A stretch of 64,000 bases of DNA from Alkalilimnicola sp. S0819 (GCF_009295635.1 NZ_WHIW01000006.1:124001-188000); one strand, 5' to 3'. Shown: positions 45,221 to 58,258, counted from the first letter of the stretch. A program made the numbers and translations. Notes: a model not told the origin generated them from the letters alone.

Positions 45221-46384
45221 TCAATAACGCGGCATGTCCGGCTCGATGCGGGCCGCCCAGGCGTCGATGCCGCCGGCGAGGTTGACCACCCGCTCGCGGC
45301 CCTGCTCGCGCAACAGCAGGGCAATGCGTTGGCTGCGCCCGCCCTGGTGGCAGTACACCACCACCGTGCGATCCGCCGGCAAGTCCTCCAGCCGCCCGGC
45401 CACCTCGCCCATGGGGATGTGCAGACTGCCGGCGATATGGCAAATGGCCCGCTCATGGGGCTCGCGCACATCCAGCAGCAGGGGCGCACCGGCGTCTTGC
45501 TCGGCCCGCACCCGCTCCGCGCTCCATTGGGGAATGCCCTCTTCCTCGTCCGCCCTATCCGGCGACGCGGCGGCACAGAACACCGGATAACGCTCCGCGT
45601 CGAGGCCGTTGATGCGCGGGCGCTCGCCGCACAGCGGGCAGTCCGGATCGCGACGCAGCCTGATGCTGCGGGTCTGCATGGCGAGCGCATCCACCAGCAA
45701 CAAGCGCTCGCGCATGCTCTCGCCGATGCCCGCCAGCTGCTTGATCGCCTCGATGGCCTGCAGGCTGCCGATGATCCCGCAGATCGCCCCCAGCACACCG
45801 GCCTCGCCGCAGTTGGGCACGCTGCCCGGCTCCGGCGGTTCCGGGAACAGGCAACGGTAACAAGGCCCGCCGGCGGCCGGGTGAAACAGCGCCAGCTGCC
45901 CCTCGAAGCGGGAAATACTGCCGTACACCAGGGGCTTGCCGGCCAGATACGCCGCATCGGTGTTCAGATAACGGGTGGAGAAATTGTCCGAGCCGTCCAC
46001 GATCAAATCATACTCGGCGAACAGCGCCAGGGCATTGTCCGGTGTCACCCCGTCCGGGTGCAGGCGCACGCGGATGTGGGAATTCAACGCCGCGATGCGG
46101 TCCCGCGCCGACTCGATCTTGGGCCGGTCGATATCCGCCTCGCCATGGAGAATCTGGCGCTGCAGATTGTGCGCCTCCACGGTATCGAAATCCGCCAATC
46201 CCAGGGTGCCGACACCGGCCGCGGCCAGGTACAGGGCCACGGGGCTGCCCAGCCCGCCGGCGCCGATCACCAGCACCCGGCTCGCCCGTAGAGCCAGCTG
46301 GCCGTCCAGGCCGAATTCGGCCAGGCGCAGGTGGCGGCTGTAACGCAGCATTTCCTCAGGGCTCAGGGGGTTTTGCTCTGTCAT
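45221..46384 (-). CDS. moeB: ThiF/MoeB-like adenylyltransferase fused to a rhodanese domain
   Basis: 387 residues. Residues 1-260 form the E1-like domain: GAGGLGSP nucleotide loop, RPKIESARDRI, DGSDNFSTRYL, the two zinc CxxC pairs (CYRC and CPLC) and NCGEAGVLG. Residues about 285-387 are a rhodanese with the active Cys in VVYCHQGGRSQ. This fusion (MoeZ/Uba4-like) adenylates a C-terminal Gly of a small sulfur carrier and passes persulfide sulfur to it. The default role is molybdopterin synthesis, but the gene follows ycaO by 28 bp on the same strand with no other Moco gene nearby, suggesting sulfur delivery to the YcaO-TfuA reaction. Symbol reflects family only. Confidence 0.82.
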   Translation of the reverse strand: MTEQNPLSPEEMLRYSRHLRLAEFGLDGQLALRASRVLVIGAGGLGSPVALYLAAAGVGTLGLADFDTVEAHNLQRQILHGEADIDRPKIESARDRIAALNSHIRVRLHPDGVTPDNALALFAEYDLIVDGSDNFSTRYLNTDAAYLAGKPLVYGSISRFEGQLALFHPAAGGPCYRCLFPEPPEPGSVPNCGEAGVLGAICGIIGSLQAIEAIKQLAGIGESMRERLLLVDALAMQTRSIRLRRDPDCPLCGERPRINGLDAERYPVFCAAASPDRADEEEGIPQWSAERVRAEQDAGAPLLLDVREPHERAICHIAGSLHIPMGEVAGRLEDLPADRTVVVYCHQGGRSQRIALLLREQGRERVVNLAGGIDAWAARIEPDMPRY

Positions 46385-46412
46385 CGATTCGTCCCTATCG
46401 GCGTGCGCGACC

Positions 46413-47600
46413 TCAAAGGACCGCGCGGTTGAAGCGCAGGGCCGGCGCGATCAGCTTGATCACCGGAAGGCCGAAGCGCGGCTTGCTCAGATCGAAACTG
46501 TACACCGGTCCAAGCCCCGCCTGGGCCATGGCGTCCAGCAGTGCCTGGTGAACCTGGAAAAGATCCCCCCGAGGGGCGGATACCGCCTCGCGCACGTCGG
46601 CCCAACGGGCATTGGGGCGCAGGGCGTCGAAGTCGCGGTAGGCCGCCTCTTCCCGAGTGTTGCGCGCCCGATACACTGGCTTGTCCATGATGTCTTCCCG
46701 GGAGCCGTGGATGCAGATGGCCCGGGCCTGGGCGGCCTCGGTGATGGCGACGGCGGCGGCGCTCGTCGGGTCGCTATGGCAGCCGTAGCCCGGGTTCAGG
46801 GTGGACATGGCACTGAAGGGCGCGCGGTTGAGCAATACTGCCCAGAAGGTGTGCACCGGCAGGGGACCGGGCACGGCCATCAGCACCAGCTCGCTGTCTG
46901 CGGCGCGTATTCGCTGGTGGAGTTCCAGCAGCAGCGGTTCGTCCACCGTGCGCATATCCACCACCCGGACTGCCTCGCGGATGCGCGGCTTGCCGTCCAC
47001 GCTCAGCCGCGACACCGCATCCCGCTCGATCAATTCATAGAGCGCGTGCAGGCTGGCCTCCACCGGGTGATTGCCGCTGGCAAGCCCGTTGGTGGACGTG
47101 GCGCACAGCGCGGGCTCGCAAAAGTACACTGCGCTGGCGGGCACCTGCACCACGCCTCCCGAGATCAGATCCCGGCCTTCGGTCCAGTACAGCTGGCGCC
47201 GGTCGCTGTAATGATTACCCAACGCTTCGCTCAGGGCCTCCGGGTGCAGGGGCCGTGCGCCTTCGGCGGCGAGCCGCGCGGCACTGGCCCGGCGCAGCCG
47301 CTGGGGTTCGGGCGTTTCCGCATGATACAGCTCGATGGACGCCATCAATGCGGCGACCCGGGCTTGATCGGGCTCCATGCCCTTGCCGCCGGAGATCTGC
47401 AACACCGGCGAATGGGGCCGGGTGGCGCAGAACACCGGAATCCCCAGGCAATCCAGCCCGGTGATGTCCAGGCAGCGGGTAATGCCCATATTGGCGAGCA
47501 TGGGCTTGATCCGCGCCAGGGTCCGCGCCGGCGCCACCAGGCGCTGGGTGCCGTGGCGGGAATCCGCCGCCTGGCCTGGTATCACACGCTGTTCGTTCAT
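46413..47600 (-). CDS. YcaO-family ATP-dependent enzyme, TfuA-associated
   Basis: 395 residues. The YcaO core has the conserved SGGKGMEPDQARVAALMAS and IELYHAE (ATP/Mg region), GLASGNHPVEASLHALYELIERDA and ITEAAQARAICI. The end, FGLPVIKLIAPALRFNRAV, resembles TfuA-associated YcaOs and lacks a PxPxP tail. YcaO enzymes phosphorylate backbone amides; with TfuA they install thioamides (McrA glycine in methanogens, some RiPPs). The gene overlaps tfuA by 4 bp (ATGA), so the pair is translationally coupled. The substrate peptide or protein is not identified. Confidence 0.87.
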   Translation of the reverse strand: MNEQRVIPGQAADSRHGTQRLVAPARTLARIKPMLANMGITRCLDITGLDCLGIPVFCATRPHSPVLQISGGKGMEPDQARVAALMASIELYHAETPEPQRLRRASAARLAAEGARPLHPEALSEALGNHYSDRRQLYWTEGRDLISGGVVQVPASAVYFCEPALCATSTNGLASGNHPVEASLHALYELIERDAVSRLSVDGKPRIREAVRVVDMRTVDEPLLLELHQRIRAADSELVLMAVPGPLPVHTFWAVLLNRAPFSAMSTLNPGYGCHSDPTSAAAVAITEAAQARAICIHGSREDIMDKPVYRARNTREEAAYRDFDALRPNARWADVREAVSAPRGDLFQVHQALLDAMAQAGLGPVYSFDLSKPRFGLPVIKLIAPALRFNRAVL

Positions 47601-49093
47601 GGGCTCAGCTCCGCATGGGCGGGGAGCCGGCGCCCGGCCTCGCCACTCAATTGCATACGGGCGAGCAGTGCGGAATCCGCGCTCCAGCTCGCCCAGCCTA
47701 ACCAGACCGGCCCCTGGGCCACCAACCAGTCCGCCAGTGCCCGCTCCGCCACCAGACGGCGCAGCTGTTGCCCGCCGCGACCAGCCGCCGCAGCCGCTTG
47801 ATCCGGCCTGAGCCCCAGCGCCTCCCAGGCCTCGGCCAGCACCGCGTCGGGGCAGGCTATACCCTCACCCTGCGCCCAATCGGCCAGCAGCCGGTATTCG
47901 GCCAAGCGCAGTCGCAGGCCGGGGTCGGCCGCTTGCGCCAGCACTATCCCGGGCACGCTTGCCGAGGGACTCAGCGCAAAGTCCCCGGCCTCGGCCAGCA
48001 ACCCACGCAGCAGCGGATAATCGTCCCGGGGCACGAGCCCCGCGCGCGCCGGGTCGGCCAGCGCCCATTCGAGGCGCGCATAAGCGCCCACGCCGTCGTG
48101 AAATTCCGCCTCGGTGAGGCCATTGGCGCGCAGCCAATCGGCGCGCTCGCCGCTCACGAAGCGGGCCTCCCAGGCACGCCGGTAATCCTCGGCGAACCCG
48201 GCCGGACAGACGACGCCACGGGCCTCCAGGGCGCGCTCCAGTAAAAACGCCTTGCTCACGGCCGATACCAGATCCGCCAGCCGCGCCGGCTCCGCCGCCA
48301 GCAGCTTCAGCGCCACCGTGCCCGGATAAAGATGTCCGTCCGCACGCCATAGCCCGCGGCGCAGATGCGCCGCCGCGCGGAACTGCTCGGCGCTTGCGGC
48401 ACAGCGCGCCGGGACGGCCCAGCGCACGGGCGGCCGCGCCGGCTCGCCGGCCCGTTTCAGGGCGCGACGGGCGTCCTCGGCCTTCAGGTCCGGCGCCCGC
48501 TCACGCAGATACTCGGCAAGCGCATCGACCCGGGGCCAGGCCTGCGCCCGCGCATGGCGCAGCAAGCGGGCGGTGGAGCGATACCCGTAGAAGGTATTGC
48601 GGGCAAGCGTTAACAGCGATTCAGTCTGCGCGGGGGTCAGCAGGCCCTCGGCCTGGGCGCCGGCAAGGGCGTGGCGGATATTCACCAGAGGCAGCGACAA
48701 AGCCCGCCACGGCGGCTCGGCGGCATGCATCAGCGCCACCTCGTCATCGCCTTCAATGTGTCCGTCACGGTACCACTGGAACACCTGGCCCACGCCCTCC
48801 ATGCCGTAAGGGTGCAGCTCCGCGGCGCGCAGCGCGCCCATGCTGGCCGCGCCGATCACCCGAATACCACGCTCCAGCGCCTCGAGCAGCTCCCGTTGCC
48901 ACACGGGGGTGACGGCGTCGAAGAGCCCGTCGATGAGCACGAGGGTGTGCACCCCCGAGCCCATGAGCCGATAGACATCGCCCAGGCGCACCGGCGGGTA
49001 GTAATTGGCGCCGGGCAGCAGCGCTTTCGCCTCCGACAGCGGCAGGCTGGGGCCGAGGAACACGGCACGCGGGCGGGCGGGGTCATAGTGCAT
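47597..49093 (-). CDS. TfuA-like protein with C-terminal extension
   Basis: 498 residues from the ATG at 49093; an ATG at 49137 is possible and neither has a clear ribosome site. The N-terminal 150 residues carry the TfuA domain (AVFLGPSLPLSEAKALL, YYPPVRLGDVYRLM, LVLIDGLFDAVTPVWQRELLEAL, IGAASMGALRAAEL, GMEGVGQVFQWY, DDEVALMHA). The rest is a long helical region with ALERDA-like and Ala/Arg/Leu-rich helices of no recognised family. TfuA supplies sulfur to YcaO in thioamidation. The gene heads the pair tfuA-ycaO, unless the ORF just upstream is real. Confidence 0.85.
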   Translation of the reverse strand: MHYDPARPRAVFLGPSLPLSEAKALLPGANYYPPVRLGDVYRLMGSGVHTLVLIDGLFDAVTPVWQRELLEALERGIRVIGAASMGALRAAELHPYGMEGVGQVFQWYRDGHIEGDDEVALMHAAEPPWRALSLPLVNIRHALAGAQAEGLLTPAQTESLLTLARNTFYGYRSTARLLRHARAQAWPRVDALAEYLRERAPDLKAEDARRALKRAGEPARPPVRWAVPARCAASAEQFRAAAHLRRGLWRADGHLYPGTVALKLLAAEPARLADLVSAVSKAFLLERALEARGVVCPAGFAEDYRRAWEARFVSGERADWLRANGLTEAEFHDGVGAYARLEWALADPARAGLVPRDDYPLLRGLLAEAGDFALSPSASVPGIVLAQAADPGLRLRLAEYRLLADWAQGEGIACPDAVLAEAWEALGLRPDQAAAAAGRGGQQLRRLVAERALADWLVAQGPVWLGWASWSADSALLARMQLSGEAGRRLPAHAELSP

Positions 49094-49119
49094 GTACGTA
49101 CCAGTGCAGTTGCCAGCGT

Positions 49120-49509
49120 TCAACCCGCCACAGGCCATGGCCTTGCGGGGTGCTGCGCTGCTCCCCCGGCTGCGGGCGGCCAGCGCGGAATCTGGTGCAG
49201 ATCGTAGCCGGTGTGCAGCACCAGCGGGCCGCGGCGGGTATTCCATACCTGGGCTGGGGCGGGCTCCGAGGCGCGCCTTGGTTCGTGCCAGGGGCAAATA
49301 CCCCAGGGCGGCGGACAACGGGCGCCTTCGGCCAGCGCAGAGTAGCAAAATTGGCGTCCGCAATGTGGCACAAGGCTAGCCGGCGGGGCCGACGGCTCGG
49401 CCACCGAGGCGGCGTAGCGCGCATCGAGACAAGCCGCGGTGCGCAAGCTGTGGAAGTGCTCGCCGGAACGTCCCGGCGCCTGTTCGCGCAACCCGTCGAC
49501 GCGGGCCAC
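49120..49509 (-). CDS. Unrecognised Cys-containing ORF upstream of tfuA (possible leader gene or precursor)
   Basis: A GTG start at 49509 would give 129 residues ending 26 bp before tfuA on the same strand. The frame is open further upstream but there only mirrors the antisense of idi. It has Cys in contexts ACLDAR, PHCGRQFC, RCPPPWGICPW, and the tail QVWNTRRGPLVLHTGYDLHQ has coding-like G/C-ending codons. No family, signal peptide or ribosome site is recognisable. It could be a substrate or precursor for YcaO-TfuA, a gene remnant, or a chance ORF in GC-rich DNA. The rest of the gap to idi (49510-49643) shows nothing else. Confidence 0.25.
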   Translation of the reverse strand: MARVDGLREQAPGRSGEHFHSLRTAACLDARYAASVAEPSAPPASLVPHCGRQFCYSALAEGARCPPPWGICPWHEPRRASEPAPAQVWNTRRGPLVLHTGYDLHQIPRWPPAAGGAAQHPARPWPVAG

Positions 49510-49643
49510 CCGCGGGCTACATTCGGCGGGCGTCCGCCGCGGTGGACAAGGATAAGGACCGGCGGCGCGATGGGTGTTGTGCTTTTCCGGCAAGGCGCGA
49601 TGATGGTAGACCCAATCGCCGCCTTGGCCGAGGAGCCCCGCCG

Positions 49644-50186
49644 ATGAACGATGCCGCCGAACGGGTCCTGCTGGTGGACGCCCAGGACCGGGTACTCGGC
49701 ACCCGCGGGAAGCTGCAGGCCCACCGCGAGGGCGCCCTGCACCGGGCCTTTTCCCTGCTGCTGTTCGACGATCAGCAGCGCTTGCTGCTGCAGCGCCGAG
49801 CGCTGAGCAAATACCATTGCGCCGGGCTTTGGAGCAACACCTGCTGCAGCCACCCGCGCCCGGGCGAGGCCACGGACGCCGCCGTGGCCCGGCGGCTGGA
49901 CGAGGAGCTCGGGATGCGGGCCGAGGCACACTTCGCCTACTCCTTCCAATACCGCGCGGCGCTTGCCGGCGGCCTGGTGGAGCACGAACTGGACCACGTC
50001 TACCTGGGCCGCGCCCAGGGAACGACGCGCCCCGACCCGGCCGAGGTCATGGACTTGCGCTATGAGTCACTGCCCACGCTGAGGCAGGCCATCGAACAAC
50101 GGCCCCAGGACTACACTCCCTGGCTGGCATTGATCCTCCAAGACCCCCGTCTCGAGGAATCACTGACCAAGGCCGGGATCGTCTGA
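49644..50186 (+). CDS. idi: Isopentenyl-diphosphate delta-isomerase, type 1
   Basis: 180 residues from the ATG at 49644, with AGGAG 9 bases upstream. The Nudix-fold isomerase shows LWSNTCCSHPRPGE, whose Cys is the catalytic one and whose His binds metal, then RRLDEELG and EHELDHVYLG. It interconverts IPP and DMAPP. The enzyme is not needed when the MEP pathway makes both, so it suggests heavy isoprenoid demand or a carotenoid or quinone role. It is convergent with atpC across a shared terminator and divergent from the tfuA operon. Confidence 0.93.
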   Translation: MNDAAERVLLVDAQDRVLGTRGKLQAHREGALHRAFSLLLFDDQQRLLLQRRALSKYHCAGLWSNTCCSHPRPGEATDAAVARRLDEELGMRAEAHFAYSFQYRAALAGGLVEHELDHVYLGRAQGTTRPDPAEVMDLRYESLPTLRQAIEQRPQDYTPWLALILQDPRLEESLTKAGIV

Positions 50187-50218
50187 ATCGCGCTTAACGT
50201 CCTACACCACCATCAGCA

Positions 50219-50247
50219 CAAAAAAACGCCACCCGAGGGTGGCGTTT
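50219..50247. terminator. Bidirectional terminator between idi and atpC
   Basis: A 10-bp stem AACGCCACCC/GGGTGGCGTT has a GA loop. The atp side is followed by seven T on the minus strand, and the idi side by TTTT, so it can end both convergent transcripts. Confidence 0.93.
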
Positions 50248-50274
50248 TCGATGGCCATCCGCTTCCGAGGAAGC

Positions 50275-50694
50275 TCAGCGACCGAGGGTCTTGCGTACCC
50301 GCTGCAGGGTGCGAAGCTGGGCCGCCGCCTCGGCCAACTGGGCCTGAGCGGTGGCGTACTCAATCTTCGCGTCCTGGTTCTTCATGGCCTCTTCGGCGCG
50401 CTTGATCGCCTCCTGGGCCGCGGCTTCGTCCAGATCCTTGGCGCGGGTCGCGGCATCCGCGAGCACCGTTACCACGTGGGGCTGCACTTCCATCAGACCG
50501 CCGGAGACATAGAAGAACTGCTCCTCGCCACCCTGGGCGCGCACCATGACTTCACCCGGCTTGAGCTGAGCGAGCATGGGCATATGGCGGGGCAAGATGC
50601 CCACCTCGCCCTCGGCGGCACGGGCCAGGATGAACTCGGCGGTACCCGAATACACCTCTTCTTCCGCGCTTACGATATTCACATGCATGGTCAT
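50275..50694 (-). CDS. atpC: ATP synthase epsilon subunit
   Basis: 139 residues from the ATG at 50694, preferred over in-frame ATG 50700 and GTG 50712 because GGCAGG lies 9 bases before it. The N-terminal beta-sandwich (VNIVSAEEEVYSGTAEFI, GEVGILPRHMPML) and C-terminal helical hairpin are both present. It sits at the bottom of the F1 central stalk and can inhibit rotation. It is the last gene of the atp operon and is followed by a strong terminator. Confidence 0.95.
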   Translation of the reverse strand: MTMHVNIVSAEEEVYSGTAEFILARAAEGEVGILPRHMPMLAQLKPGEVMVRAQGGEEQFFYVSGGLMEVQPHVVTVLADAATRAKDLDEAAAQEAIKRAEEAMKNQDAKIEYATAQAQLAEAAAQLRTLQRVRKTLGR

Positions 50695-50718
50695 GGCCAT
50701 GAGCCTGCCCACCCTGTC

Positions 50719-52119
<1,401 letters not shown>

Positions 52120-52128
52120 TTATCCGGC

Positions 52129-52989
52129 TCAGACCGCTCCGGCACCGGCGACGATTTCCGACAGCTCCTGCGTAATCGCCGCCTGGCGGGCCTTGTTGTA
52201 GGCCAGCTGCAGGTCGTCGATCAGCTGTCCGGCGTTGTCGGAGGCGGCCTTCATAGCCACCATCCGCGCGGCCTGTTCGCTGGCGATGTTCTCTACCACG
52301 GACTGATACACCACCGATTCCACGTAGCGCACCAGCAACTGGTCCAGGGCCTCTGGAGCGCTGGGCTCGTAGAGGTAATCCCAGGAATGACTGCGCGCCA
52401 TGTCCTCGGACGGCGGCACCGGCAGCAACTGCTCGGTGGTCGGCGCCTGGGTCATGGTGTTCACGAACTCGTTGTAGCAGAGCACCACCTTGTCCAGGGT
52501 GCCGGCCCGGTAGGCATCCAGCATCACCTTGATGGCACCGATCAGATCCTGCAGACGGGGGCGATCCCCCAGCTGCGTGGTCTGCGCCACGACATTGGCG
52601 TCGAGTCGACCGAAGAACTGCACCGCCTTGTTGCCGATCAGGCACAGATCCACATCCTGGCCCGCGTTCTGTGCCGCCTTCAGCTCGGGCAAGACCTTGC
52701 GGAACAGGTTGCTGTTCAGGCCGCCGGCCAGGCCCCGGTCGGAGGAGACGACGATGTAGCCAATCCGCTTCGCCTCCCGTTCCACCAGGAACGGGTGACG
52801 GTACTCGGGATTGGCTTGGGCCAGATGGCCGATCACCTGCCGGATCTTCTCGGCGTACGGACGCGCCGCGCTCATGCGCTGCTGGGCAGTCCGCATCTTC
52901 GAGGCCGCGACCATCTGCATCGCGGTGGTGATCTTCTGCGTGTTCTGAACGCTTTTGATCTGGGTCCGGATCTCTTTAGCACCGGCCAT
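52129..52989 (-). CDS. atpG: ATP synthase gamma subunit
   Basis: 286 residues. The N- and C-terminal helices that form the rotating coiled coil ([20 protein letters not shown] and [21 protein letters not shown]) are conserved, with the Rossmann-like middle domain and [14 protein letters not shown]. It links catalysis in F1 to the c-ring. It starts 20 bp after atpA. Confidence 0.98.
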   Translation of the reverse strand: MAGAKEIRTQIKSVQNTQKITTAMQMVAASKMRTAQQRMSAARPYAEKIRQVIGHLAQANPEYRHPFLVEREAKRIGYIVVSSDRGLAGGLNSNLFRKVLPELKAAQNAGQDVDLCLIGNKAVQFFGRLDANVVAQTTQLGDRPRLQDLIGAIKVMLDAYRAGTLDKVVLCYNEFVNTMTQAPTTEQLLPVPPSEDMARSHSWDYLYEPSAPEALDQLLVRYVESVVYQSVVENIASEQAARMVAMKAASDNAGQLIDDLQLAYNKARQAAITQELSEIVAGAGAV

Positions 52990-53009
52990 GGGTCACACCC
53001 CGCTATCGC

Positions 53010-54551
<1,542 letters not shown>

Positions 54552-54563
54552 CTCGTTATCCCC

Positions 54564-55100
54564 TTAGCGGCTCAAGGCGCCGGCCAGCCGTTTCAGCTTG
54601 CCTTGCACCGAACCGTCGATGACTAGGTCGCCTGCGCGAATCACTGCCCCACCCACCAGCGTCTCGTCTACCTCGGTACGGAGGTTGACGCGGCGCTCCA
54701 GGCGGCGTTCCAGGGCCTCGGCCAACTGCTTGCGCAGGTCCTCGTCCACCACTTGCGCGGTAACCAGGGTGGCATCCACGGTGCGCTCGGCCTCGGCACG
54801 CAGGGCGTAAAACTGCTCGGCGATGGCGGGCAGCAGGGTCAGCCGATCGTTTTCGATCAGCAGACGGATCAGGTTCTGCCCGTGCTCGTTGAGCTTGTCG
54901 CCGCAGATATCGAACAGCAGTTCGAGTTTCTGCTCACCGGTCAGCCGCGGGGTGCCCAGCGCGGAACGCAGATCCGGATGAGCGACCACGGTGGCGGCGA
55001 ACTGCAGCATGTCGGTCCATGCTTGCAGCGCATTCTGCTCACGCGCGAGTTTGAAGACGCCCTGGGCGTAAGGCCGGGCGACGGTGTTGGTCTCCGCCAT
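54564..55100 (-). CDS. atpH: ATP synthase delta subunit
   Basis: 178 residues with the N-terminal six-helix domain (VARPYAQGVFKLAREQNAL) and the C-terminal LRTEVDETLVGGAVIRAGDLVIDGS segment typical of delta/OSCP. It joins the peripheral stalk to the top of F1. It starts 12 bp after atpF. Confidence 0.97.
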   Translation of the reverse strand: MAETNTVARPYAQGVFKLAREQNALQAWTDMLQFAATVVAHPDLRSALGTPRLTGEQKLELLFDICGDKLNEHGQNLIRLLIENDRLTLLPAIAEQFYALRAEAERTVDATLVTAQVVDEDLRKQLAEALERRLERRVNLRTEVDETLVGGAVIRAGDLVIDGSVQGKLKRLAGALSR

Positions 55101-55112
55101 GATTGGCTTGCC

Positions 55113-55583
55113 TCAGAGTTGGTCGGCCAGTTCTTTGAGCATGGCGCTGTGCGCGCCGGCATCCACTTCGCGCTGGAGAATCTGCGAGGCGCCCAGCACG
55201 GCCAGGGCGGCGACCTGCTTGCGCAGCTCCGCCTTGGCCTGAGCCAGCTCCTGCTCCAGGCGCGCCTGGGCGGTCTTGTGCTCGCGATCAGCGGCCTGCC
55301 GGGCTTCGGTACGGGCCTCGTCCACGAGTCCCGCACCGCGCCGGTTGGCCTGCTCCACGATCTCCGCGGCCTGTTGCTTGGCCTCACGGATATGTTCGAC
55401 CGCTTTCTGCTGCGCCAGCTCGAGTTCGTGCTGACCGCGCTCCGCAGAAGCCAACCCGTCGGCGATGCGCTTTTCACGTTCGTCCATGGCCTTCCGGATG
55501 GGCGGCCAGACGAACTTCATCGTGAACAGGATGAACACGAAGAACGTGATCCCCTGTCCGATCAGGGTTGCATTGATACCCAC
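55113..55583 (-). CDS. atpF: ATP synthase b subunit
   Basis: 156 residues, as in E. coli. One N-terminal membrane helix ([18 protein letters not shown]) precedes a long Ala/Glu/Gln-rich coiled-coil that dimerises as the peripheral stalk. The start [10 protein letters not shown] is canonical. A 51-bp gap separates it from atpE. Confidence 0.97.
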   Translation of the reverse strand: MGINATLIGQGITFFVFILFTMKFVWPPIRKAMDEREKRIADGLASAERGQHELELAQQKAVEHIREAKQQAAEIVEQANRRGAGLVDEARTEARQAADREHKTAQARLEQELAQAKAELRKQVAALAVLGASQILQREVDAGAHSAMLKELADQL

Positions 55584-55634
55584 GGTAGTAACCCCCGTTG
55601 CTGTTCTGCGGTGTGCGCTTTCCCTGGACCTGCT

Positions 55635-55904
55635 TTAGCCGGTGATGGCGGCCAGCAGCGGGTTGGCGAACATCAGCAGGGCAGCGAAGGCAACACCGAT
55701 GATGGCGACGGCGTCCAGCAGACCGGCGATGATGAACATCCGGCCCTGCAGCATGTTGGCAGTCTCAGGCTGGCGCGCGGCGCTTTCCAGGAATTTGCCA
55801 CCCAGCATGCCAAAACCGAGGCCGGTGCCGAGGGCGGCGAAGGCGAAGATCAGGCCGATGGCCAGGGCGGTCATGCTCTGAACCTGTGCGATCAGTTCCT
55901 GCAT
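55635..55904 (-). CDS. atpE: ATP synthase c subunit
   Basis: 89 residues with two membrane helices; the ion-binding acid is Asp64 in GLLDAVAII. The loop [10 protein letters not shown] is the conserved polar loop contacting gamma and epsilon. The helix environment looks proton-specific (Asp, and no clear sodium-site Gln/Thr set), but I would not rule out sodium use from this alone. A strong ribosome site (AGGTTGAG... CTGGAGAG) precedes it, as expected for its high copy number. Confidence 0.97.
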   Translation of the reverse strand: MQELIAQVQSMTALAIGLIFAFAALGTGLGFGMLGGKFLESAARQPETANMLQGRMFIIAGLLDAVAIIGVAFAALLMFANPLLAAITG

Positions 55905-55970
55905 TTTTACTCTCCAGGTTGAGTGATGGTTACAGATGGAAAAAGGGAAACGAAACCTCGGACGAGCCGA

Positions 55971-57130
<1,160 letters not shown>

Positions 57131-57176
57131 GCTTCCCCCGTGTTCGTCGGCCGCCGGACCTCTCAGAGGCGGGCGA

Positions 57177-57205
57177 AGTATAATTAACTGAACCCGCAGG
57201 TTCAA
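57177..57205 (-). promoter_or_regulatory. Sigma-70 promoter of the atp operon
   Basis: TTGAAC (57205-57200) and TATACT (57182-57177) are separated by exactly 17 bases on the minus strand. Transcription should start near 57170, about 40 bases before the atpI GTG. It overlaps codons of the longer atpI reading, which argues for the short form. Confidence 0.75.
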
Positions 57206-57378
57206 TGGCTTCATGCACTTAAGTCGACAGGGATCCATCCCCGAGGCGCTGCGGCAGCCCGGCCCTGGTCGGACAAACGGAGCCGTGGCGAACAACCGCC
57301 GCCCTTTGCGAGGGCGCCGCCGCGGTGGAAGGCCCTCTGGCCACCGCCCCGGGGAATCGTTCCCTGCGTCGCGGGCAG

Positions 57379-58230
57379 CTACTGGATGTGCTCGAGAATG
57401 CCGTCCAGCTCGTCCAGGCTGGTGTACTCGATCACCAGCTTGCCGCGCCCCTTGGCGTTGTGCTGAATCTTGACCGCGGCGCCCAGGCGCTCGCCCAGTT
57501 CGTCCTGCAAGCGGCGCAGGTCCGGGTCCACGGCCTTGGGGCGCGGAGCGGTTTCGCCCTCCAGGAGCTTGCGCACCAGCGCTTCGGTGGCACGCACGGT
57601 CAGGCCTCGCTCGGCCACCTGCAGCGCCGCACGGGCCTGCTCGGGCTGGGGCAGAGCCGCCAGTGCCCGGGCATGGCCCATTTCCAGGCGCCGCTCGGCC
57701 ACCAGCCGCTTGACCTCCGGGGCCAGTTCCAGCAGGCGCAGCAGGTTGCTCACGCTGGCCCGGGAACGGCCCACGGCATCGGCGACCCGCTGGTGGGTCA
57801 TGCCGAATTCATCGGTCAAACGATGCAGGGCGGCGGCTTCTTCCAGGGGGTTGAGGTCTTCGCGCTGGATGTTCTCGATCAGCGCCACCGCGACGGCAGC
57901 CTCGTCGGGGATATCGCGGACCAGCGCCGGAATCTCCGCAAGCCCCGCCAGTTGGGCGGCACGCCAGCGGCGCTCGCCGGCGACGATCTCATAGCGATCT
58001 TCGCTCAGGGGCCGGACGACGATGGGCTGCACCACCCCCTGGGCCTTGATGGAGTCGGCCAGCTCCTGCAGTGCGGCGGGGTCGAATTCGGTGCGCGGCT
58101 GGTAGCGCCCGCGTACCAGAAACTCCACGGGGAGGGACTTCAGTTCGCCCCGGTCATCCAGGCCATCGTAGCCCGCGTCTCCGAGCAGCTCATCGAGTCC
58201 CCGGTCCAGTCCCCGTCGCTTGGCGGCCAT
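57379..58230 (-). CDS. parB: Chromosome-partitioning protein ParB
   Basis: 283 residues. The N-terminal CTPase/ParB core has GERRWRAAQLAGL and ENIQREDLNPLEEA, followed by the helix-turn-helix (THQRVADAVGRSRASVSNLLRLL) and a C-terminal dimer domain ending LDELDGILEHI. It binds parS and spreads along DNA. No parS palindrome (TGTTTCACGTGAAACA-like) was noticed in this window on reading. It lies 28 bp after parA. Confidence 0.95.
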   Translation of the reverse strand: MAAKRRGLDRGLDELLGDAGYDGLDDRGELKSLPVEFLVRGRYQPRTEFDPAALQELADSIKAQGVVQPIVVRPLSEDRYEIVAGERRWRAAQLAGLAEIPALVRDIPDEAAVAVALIENIQREDLNPLEEAAALHRLTDEFGMTHQRVADAVGRSRASVSNLLRLLELAPEVKRLVAERRLEMGHARALAALPQPEQARAALQVAERGLTVRATEALVRKLLEGETAPRPKAVDPDLRRLQDELGERLGAAVKIQHNAKGRGKLVIEYTSLDELDGILEHIQ

Positions 58231-58258
58231 GTGCTTGTTCTCCTGCGGTCCTTGTCGC

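Noticed and set aside
57131-57214. Upstream ATG start for AtpI
   Set aside because: It lies upstream of the predicted atp transcription start.
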